The notes under the pieces: generated by a model
Told to the model about the DNA's origin: nothing
Databases searched by the model: none
Seen by the model: the letters and a program-made list of their open reading frames with translations, nothing else
In this document: positions 46,867-56,528 of the stretch, piece by piece
Position numbering within the stretch: position 1 is the stretch's first letter
Layout of the letters: every line of letters begins with the position of its first letter
Source of the DNA: Yponomeuta sedellus
Taxonomy: Eukaryota > Arthropoda > Insecta > Lepidoptera > Yponomeutidae
Direction: 5' to 3'
NCBI GenBank assembly: GCA_934045075.1
Contig: OW203722.1
Span: 3,255,001-3,319,000, forward strand
Length of the DNA stretch: 64,000 nucleotides
Program-made: the position numbers and the translations under genes

Positions 46867-49800
46867 TGTGTGTGTGTGTGAGTATGTATGTGTGTGTGTA
46901 TGTGTGTGTGTATGTGTGTGTGTGTATGCGCGTACTCACAAATGTACGCACGTGCTTGCGTAAATGTGTGTATATGCCGTGTCTGCATCCCAATAATTTT
47001 CTATGTCAAGTATATTGTTGTAATGTTTCATTTAATGTATTGTAAGATCATTGTGAGCATCAATAAACGATTATCTCATGTTATCATATCTACAAGCGTT
47101 TTCAACAAGATCAATAAAACATGTTTACCCCGTTCCAGGTCTCGGATGTTTACGGCGGTCCCGACTGGCCTATCACAGTATATTGCGCCTTAACGCTCAT
47201 ACCTTTAGTGCCATTAACGCAAATCACCAAGCTCAAGTACTTAGTGCCTTTCTCCGCGATTGCCAACGTCGTTTGGCTGGTCTCCATATGCATTTCGGTC
47301 TACTATTGCCTGACTGATGTGCCGAGCATTGCCGATAGGGATTTGGCGACATCGTTAAGCGGGATACCTTTGTTTGTCAGGTGAGTACTGGCGTGGAATA
47401 AAGTTGGTGGTTTATGAGCGCAATAAAGTGTATTTACTGCTTTAGTGGTACTTGGGGTGTCGACAACCCTGTCGTGTTAATAGAAGGAAAAACTTGATGT
47501 AAAAAGCAAAACCCGACTGATTAAATTTTAAAAAGTTAGAATATTTTTTGGGGCTTAATCGCGTAGTAATTTATTGCTACTTTACTTCGACGTTACAGTC
47601 ACCGTGGTCACGAGAAGACTGATGGCTGGCACGCGTTCGCATCTTCGGCTGATGAGGTTTCAGACTACCCTTAATCAGCCATCACAAAGCCCTATTAGGG
47701 TTGCGACACAATATTCTATGTGTACAAGCCACGAAAGTTAAAAATATGTTTTAAAAAGTTCTTAATAACCTCTGCACAATCACTTCTGTTGTGTTATTGT
47801 GTCCGGAGGTATACAAAAATATTTTCCGGAGTATATTGCAAGTGGAAGTAGGTAGTTTGAATTGTAACGTTCAATAAGCCGCAGTTTCCGTGCTACTTTG
47901 AATAAAACCTTTTCATTTCATTAGTGATTTCACGTCGAAAATGAAACTAAGAAAGGTGGCTTATCGAGACGTATTTTTATACGTGTGACGAATTTCTAGC
48001 TTATAAAATTTAAGGCGTAGCGTAAGCTATTAAATAAAAACAAATTAGGATATTTTGCTAGGATATTTTGAGACGAACTCCCGTCCCGTCCCGTCCCGTC
48101 CCGTCCCGTCCCGTCCCGTCCCGTCCCGTCCCGTCCCGTCCCGTCCCGTCCCGTCCCGTCCCGTCCCGTCCCGTCCCGTCCCGTCCCGTCCCGTCCCGTC
48201 CCGTCCCGTCCCGTCCCGTCCCGTCCCGTCCCGTCCCGTCCCGTCCCGTCCCGTCCCGTCCCGTCCCGTCCCGTCCCGTCCCGTCCCGTCCCGTCCCGTC
48301 CCGTCCCGTCCCGTCCCGTCCCGTCCCGTCCCGTCCCGTCCCGTCCCGTCCCGTCCCGTCCCGTCCCGTCCCGTCCCGTCCCGTCCCGTCCCGTCCCGTC
48401 CCGTCCCGTCCCGTCCCGTCCCGTCCCGTCCCGTCCCGTCCCGTCCCGTCCCGTCCCGTCCCATCCCGTGCCGTCCCGTCCCGTCCCCCTCCCTTCCCTT
48501 CCCTTCCCTTCTCTTCTCTTCTCCTCTCATCTATCTGTATATCATGGTACCAAACTATAATCCCCTGTATAGGAGACACTCATCGGAAATCCAACCCCCT
48601 TCACAGTCATGGCGAAAGCATTTTCAAGATCACATAGGGCCGGTGTGTGAATTGAGAATTTCACTAAGTAAATGCTTAAGTAGGTAACGTTCTGTCACCC
48701 TCTTTTCTACCATGTGGTGTCGGTCTAGAGAATAGCACCAACCCAAATTCTTCCCGCGGGTGTCGTAAAAGGCGACTAAGGGGGACACACCGGAGGGTGG
48801 ACAGCAGCGCCCCCTGCAGTACAATTCCACCAAACTGCGATCCCCAACCCACACGCCCAGCGTGGGGATTCTAGGCATAACCCTTTATGACAGCACAACG
48901 TGGCGCTCTTTAGGGGAGGGCTATGTCAGCAGTGGACTGGTATAGCCTGGCGACGACGACGACGCTCTTTGCTGAAATTCGAAGAGACAGCACTACAGTT
49001 AGCTATTTACTTAGCAGAAATCTCAATTCAGAAATTAGCCCTCATGCTTACTCCAAAATGGTTGAGACTGGTGATGGCTGAGCCCTGCCTCATTTCCGTG
49101 AACGGGTGTTGTTCGTATGTCTGGCCGAAGCACTGATGTTGTAAGAAATAAAATTTGGCAATATGGCACAAGTTATTGAAGACTATCATGGATTCTTATC
49201 AAATAGGTATCAAATTTTTCCCCACTCGGTACATCTTGGTCCCAAAGCAGCAGCTTTGACATTCAGCAAACAGAATGCAAATTCTTTAAATTTAAATATC
49301 TATAAAAGAGTGAAATTGATTCATATTAATTTGACACTGTAGAAAATTCAGGTTAAAGCTGAATAGAAACCACTAAGATAGTTTGACGAAACGAAAAATT
49401 ATTTATTCTTTACGACAGACTTCAACTAAACGAAACAAGATGGCGTTAAAATCACGTTGTTAAACTCGATTATTAAGTAATCGATTTAAGATTATTTTTT
49501 GTAAATAAAATAACATATGATCAACAGAGCACTTATTTAATTAAATCGTCCCAGACGTTTAGTTTCTGCACGAGGCATCCGGTCCGACGTTCGAAAAACA
49601 TTACCCTTCTATGCTTCTGCAGTCGGTGAAAGGTAGTGACGAGTTCACTTGACTTGACTTTTATATCTCGTCCGTAATTCACAATTATGAGAGAGATTTC
49701 TGAAACGGCGATTGTTACACTTGCAATAAATGCTTGATTCACAGCGGAATTACTTACGGCTTCCAGAGCTCACATTTCAAATTTCTTTTAACATAAAATG

Positions 49801-52800
49801 TGCTTATTACATTTTACGTTAAAAGAAATTAAAAATGTGCGCCAATAAGGACACTTTTATGCACGGGCTACCTGAAGTAAAATAGAAAATAAAATTTAAT
49901 ATTTTGGCAATAGAATTAATATATTTAATGACAATAGCCTAAGAGTGAACAGTTTTTTGTACAATGAATTTTATTTAAAATTTTCAATATGGTGTGGCAT
50001 TAAATTTATACGCTTGTTAAAAGATTTCTAAACGAGTAATTTAAAAGTAAATAAATACTCAAGTACATATTACACAGATCTCGTAATAATACGTTTATCT
50101 AATTTTAACACGTGACGTAGAAATGTATTACAAAAATCGTTTGTTCAGACATGTCAACTAAAAAACTTCCTTAAGAAAACTTAACGAATTAAGAAAGCTG
50201 AGCATTAACGGGACGGGCCTAGACAGGCGCACCTAATCGGTTTTCCGTATCGTGTCTTGTGTGATACTTTGGGCGATAACTTCCGAAAACGCGGGTATCC
50301 GCAGCTGATTTTCCATATCAACCCTTGTATGTCCCCTCTCGAAGCGTTCGTAGCCTAGTCGAACCGGTGATTGGAAGCAATCACTTGAGTTAATTAATTG
50401 AGCAATAACAGACGCGGTCGGGTGCCGCTAGTGGCATTTTTCCGAGCGCTTCCGTGCTTCACAAGGCACGTTAAGCGGTTGGTGCCGGCTGTCATACAAT
50501 GACACTCGTTGAGCCATGTCAGAGGCATTGAAATTTTTTATGCCTTTGCGATTAAACAACTAAAACATAAGATAAGATAAGAATATTCTTTATTGTATAT
50601 CGGAAAAATCGTTACAAAAACGGCAGATACAAAAGATCAAATACAATTGGCGGCCTTATTGCTAAAAGCAATTTCTTCCAGGCAACCTCAAATTGGAGAA
50701 TTAGCCGAGGAGAAATAGATAACATACTTTTTCTGTAAAGCAAAATATATACGTACGCAGGCAGTACTGCCACTGACATGGCTTAACGACTAGCATTACA
50801 TGACAGCCGGCACCAACGGCTTAACGTGCCTTGCGAAGCACGGAAGCGCTCGGAAAAATGCCACTAGCGGTAGTCACGGGACGGTCACCCATCCTGGACC
50901 TGACCGCGCCTGTTGCTGCTTAACTCAAGTGATTAATTCCAATCACTAGGTTCAAATAGGCCACGAGCGTTTTCACCTTAAAGCTTCAGTATGTTTAATG
51001 TGTCACAAAAAATATCTATGCTGGGATCTTCAGAAGTTATATCTTCATCTTCATGCTATATTAGTCCACTGCTGGACATAGCCCTAACCTAATGAGCGCC
51101 ATAGCGCCCTGTCTTCAGCTTGCCCCATCCAGCATCTGCCTGCAGTTTATGCATAAATAAATATAGTGTACTAACAAGCTTATGAAGTTCCTAACAACAG
51201 TTCCAATTCCGCAGCACGAGTCTCTTCGCCATGGAGGGCGTTGGGGTAGTGATGCCCGTGGAAAACGAGATGCTGAAGCCACACCAGTTCTTGGGCTGCC
51301 CAGGGGTGCTCAACATCGCCATGACGGCCGTGGTGGTGCTTTATGGCGCCGTGGGCTTCCTTGGCTACCTCAAGTATGGGGACGGCGTCCGCGGCAGCCT
51401 TACCCTGAACTTGCCTCAGGATGAAATGTAAGAAATAGAATATTTTCGGGGCTTAATCGCGTAGTAATTTATTGCTATTTTACCTCTACGTTTCGTGACG
51501 TTACAGTCATCGTGGTCACGAGAAGACGGAGTGCTTAGTTCGAGTTTTTTAACTACTCGATCGCGTTAACGTAAACTCATATTTCTATGTCATCGAGGAA
51601 GCGCCACCTAGCGACAAGTATGGAAATTAAAATTGCTGAGCGCGAGTTGTAATGGTTTATGTTGAGAAGTGAACACGTCTACCAGCCAAAACACGAATAA
51701 ACGCGAGTGCGAGTTGTACTGTGACAGCGTTTTGCCAGTTCGAACGGTTAACTTACTCATACTCACTACTCAATGCTCGATTAACGCGGTAGTAAAGTTA
51801 TTCGATTGGATCTGTCAAACTCGCATAAAGCACTCTGATGGCTGGCACCCGTTCGCATCTTCGGCTGATGAGATTTCAGACTACCCTCAATCAGCCATCA
51901 CACTACACTAACAATGTCGGACGATAAGTCATGCGACTTTTTTCCACTCGAACACTCCCGAGAAATCTTGATGACCGGATCCCACGTTTGACAAAGAATA
52001 GCACTACGCGATTTAGTCCCGAAAATATTCTAACGAAATGTAAGAAGTGATACTATTTTTATTTTTAATGCACTAACCCGTGCTAAGGACAAATTTAAAA
52101 ACCTATTTAGAGGCTAAAAATTTAACCCATGCCGGGATTCGAACCCGCAACCTCTGGCTATCCGTGCCAGCGCTCTTCCAATTGAGCCAATGGGCGACTC
52201 ACCAGCATCAGTGAAATTTCGAACCTCTTTACACTATTCTCTGTATTACGTACAGGCAGCGATGTTTAGCCTCTAATTAGGTTTTTTGAAGGACATTGTC
52301 CATTTTGACTCAGTGACATCGTTCCGATGTAAAACCTAACTGCAAAGTAGGTAGTCGGGGCTGTAAGTGATGCAATTTGCTAAAGCCAAATGTCGCTGCC
52401 TGTACGTAATACAGAGAATAGTGTAAAGAGGTTCAACATTTAACTGATGCCGGTGAGTCGCCCATTGGCTCAATTGGTAGAGCGCTGGCACGGATAGCCA
52501 GAGGTTGCGGATTCGAATCCCAGCATGGGTGAAATTCTTAGCCTCTAAATAGGTTTTTAAATGTAAGAAGTGTCAATTTTATTCGTTTGGCAAAGAATCC
52601 CGGCTGGGAACAAAAAAAACCCCCAGGTCTTTGATGTTTACATGTTCACCCATCCCGTACCTGACCGCGCCTGTCGTTGCTTAACCAAGTAATTGATTCC
52701 AATCACTCGGTTCGCCTAGGCCACGAGCGCTTCACAAAAAAGAATATAACTTTGTAGTTTTTATTTACTATATTATAGGAAAATTCTCATACCCAGCTGT

Positions 52801-55800
52801 GGGCAGTGGTGGGCTGATAATGATGGCGATGTTAATGATATTGTTGGGAACGAGGCTCACGTTCACTCAGTTTTGGTCTTTCGATATCAACCCTTGTATG
52901 TCCCCACTGCTGGGGCACGGGTCTCTTCCTGCGTCGCAGGAAGGTTAGGCCATACTCCACCACGGGGGCCAAGTCCGGGTTGGTGGAGCATTGTAAGACA
53001 GTGGCGGGCCTTAATGTCAGAAGTTATCAAGCCGCCCATAAGGCTTCTGACATTGGCACCAACGGCTTAACGTGCCCTGCGAAGCACGGAAGCGCTCGGT
53101 AAAAATGCCACTAGCGGTAGGGACGGGACAGTCACCCATCCTGCACCTGACCGCGCCTGTTGTTGCTTAACTCAAGTGATTGATTTCAATATTTCGGTTC
53201 GGCTAGGCCAAGAGCGCTTCGTTTTGGTCTTTAGTTGATAGAAATTGTTGAAATACAAGAAGCAATAATATTTTTATCAAGTGGTTCGCTCGTCCTAGGA
53301 CATTTATTTGATAATAATTAGAGCAGCTTTATGATTGAATTCTTCACTTTAATAAAAGATCTTTATTTTATGAGACTGAAAGCAGAATGAAATGAAATAT
53401 ACGAGCACTTTCTAGGTCATAAGTTACAAAAGAATTCCTTCACCGAGGAATATTGAAAAGTATTCTACGCCGTTTTCTCACTATATATATATAGTGAGAA
53501 AACGGCGTAGAATACTTTGTATATATATATATGTATATACGTGCCCACTGAAGGAGACAAGCCTTCTCTCAGAGAGAGGGAGAGAGAAACTCTACTCTCT
53601 CTGAGTATGTACAATTATCTACTACGCATCCCCACCGCAGGTTGGCAATTTTTATAAAAGCGCGCCGGGCACTACCACCGGCTATTAGGTTAATTTGCAC
53701 ATTAAAAAATATGGAGGGTCCTACGTGTTGACATGAATTAATTTGAATTTAGGAAACTTTGAAATCGAGAGAAAGTTATCATTCATTTCCTATTAGTTAT
53801 CGACCAAGGCACCAACCTTATCACATCTCACTATATCATATCATGTCATATCGCTAGACATAATATCATCACATCACACTTCACGCTAATACTACAAAGG
53901 CGAAAGTCTGTGTCTATTGTGAGCGTGTTTGTTACGTCTTCACGTATATGTAAATGATTTGCCGTTCATGGTTCAAAATATGTCAGAGATAGTACTATTT
54001 GCAGATGACACGTCACTTATTTTCAAAATTAAGAGACAAGAAGATGACCTTGACAATACTAATGCTGCTCTCTCTCAGGTACTAAACTGGTTTACGTCTA
54101 ATAACTTATTGTTAAATTCAAAAAAGACAAAATGTATAAAGTTCACTATACCAAATGTCAAAGTAGTTGACAGCAAAGTTATATTGGGAAGGGACAAACT
54201 AGACCTTGTCGAAGATACTGTATTTTTAGGTATCACAATTGATGCAAAGCTTCAATGGGGTCCTCATATAGAAAAATTGGCAAATAGGCTTAGCTCTGCA
54301 GCATATGCTGTTAAAAGAATTAGGGAACTAACTGACGTCGCAACTGCCAGGCTCGTTTATTTTAGTTACTTCCATAGTATCATGTCCTACGGCATACTAC
54401 TGTGGGGACAGGCAGCGGACATTGAGACCATCTTCGTCTTGCAGAAAAGAGCGATCAGATTCATCTATAAGCTAGGCAGTAGAGACTCGTTAAGAGAATT
54501 CTTTAAAAAAACAAACATCCTGACAGTTGCCAGTCAGTATATCTATGAAAATATTATGTATGTCAGGAAAAATATTAGCAACTTTAAAACTGCAGGTAGC
54601 CAACATAATGTAAATACTAGAAATAAACATAAACTTTTGATCCCAAATTTAGGCTGGCAAAAGTTAATACATCCTTCATGGGGTATTGTATACGCTTCTA
54701 CAATAAAATCCCTGAAGATATATTAAGTTTGACTGAAGCGCGGTTCAAAAAATGTGTAAAGTACACTTTGTGCCAAAAGAGCTACTATAATATTAAGGAT
54801 TATTTAGATGACAATGATGTCTGGAATTCAAGCATGTAAAATTCACGAGTTTTGTAGTATCTGTGTAAATTCTGTTAATAAGGAATTTGAAAAGACTAAG
54901 TTTGGAGTTTTTTTGTCCATTTTTTCTCCAAAATGATCCAGATTTTGAAATGGACACCTAGTTTAACTTGTAACGTTAATTAAGCCGCAGTATCTGCGCT
55001 ACTTTGAATAAAAACTTTTCATTTCATTTTCATTTCATTTCATAAAAAACCTCTGGAGCGATTTTAATAAAATTTGGTGTGGTAGCTGACATCCTGAATT
55101 AACACATAAGCTACGTTTTTCTGCGGAAAAATACCTTATTCCCATGGCAATCCAACACCGCGGGGCACAGCTAGTAGTTGATGTTTTTGTAGAGTATTAT
55201 TTTATGCAGACGCTACGACGCCCACACTATTGTACCCGTCATATATAGTCATATTGAAGATGCCACTGAACGCTGTTTAAATTACGTAGATATATATATA
55301 TATGTCTACGTAATTTAAACAGCGTTCAGTCTAACGTTCAGTTCAATCTAACGCTATATGCCTGGTATATATATATACCAGGCATATAGCGTGCATTAGA
55401 TTTTTTTGCATTAGATTTGAAGTTTTTTTTTTACAAATTGAAAAGACTGTACATTTAAATACCTATTATGGTTTTAATTTTAACCCAATACTTTTACACG
55501 TTTCCGACATCAAGGGTCTTGATAGACAAACAGACCGACGACGGACGAACAACGAAGTGTTCCGTTTTTTTCTTCTGCAGTACGGAACCCTAAAAAAAGT
55601 GATTTCCGTCTTAATTTTAGTAGCCGTCTATGAATATTGAACATTATTTAATTTGCTTAATTCTGATTGGATGCTTCGCTTTTTATAAATTGAAAAGCTT
55701 CGTCAAAGATTGATCATTTTAAAAAATGCGCTTGATTTTCCTTGATTGCATCGAAAAGCTGACAAACACGTAGGAAGCATGACCCAATTTTTTTTAAATT

Positions 55801-56484
55801 AAATAATGAAGGGAGGGTCAAAAAATGCTTTAAGGGTGATTAATGAAGGCAACGATAATGACGAAAATGTTAAACGTATTCAATCCAGTAAAAAACTTAG
55901 GCCTTTGCATCGACGTCATGAGATGATCTATACAGTGACCTTCAGTCACTTTATATGATTAAAGAGACCACTTACACGGAGCAGTGCCTTAGCAGTCCTA
56001 AATAAATCTTTTATCTATGTATTTATCTTTCATTTCCACAGCCTCGCCCAGAGCGCCAAGATCCTGGTGGCGCTTGTGATGATGCTCTCATATGCCCTGA
56101 TCTTTTACGTACCTTTCGACGTGGTCTGGAGGAGGATCCAGGACAGGATTCCTCCGTCCGCTCACCGCTGGTCCGTTTCTGGGGTCCGATTTGCCGGCAC
56201 TCTCTTGACTGGTAAGAAATTTTAGTTTTATGCTCGGGTTTTTGAGTCCTTAAAAGCGTGTTTAGATCTTATTGTGAAGCACTTTGTTGAGATAATTTAT
56301 TTTATATATATATAAATAATTATAATAATATTGGCCTTTTTGCATCTACTTAATGAGATGATTTATACAGCGTCCAGTGGTATCTTCACCCACACTAGAT
56401 GGGTGAAAAGACCACTCATACGCTGTAGTGCCTGGGACATGTTTTTTTTATAGATGGTGTAGGCTTCAAACAACAACGACGAAA

Positions 56485-56528
<44 letters not shown>

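Larger units (their letters stand above)
53880..55175 (+). mobile_element. Lepidopteran repeat split by a Jockey-like insertion
   Basis: 53890-53937 (AAGTCTGTGTCTATTGTGAG) and 55040-55175 (CTCTGGAGCGATTTTAATAA to GGGGCACAGCTAGTAG) look like the two halves of one common interspersed repeat, with the family F element between them. Confidence 0.55.

Noticed and set aside
48055..48687. Open frames of 160-210 residues in several phases
   Set aside because: They are pure pentanucleotide repeat (RPVPS or GRDGT units) and open in multiple frames on both strands.
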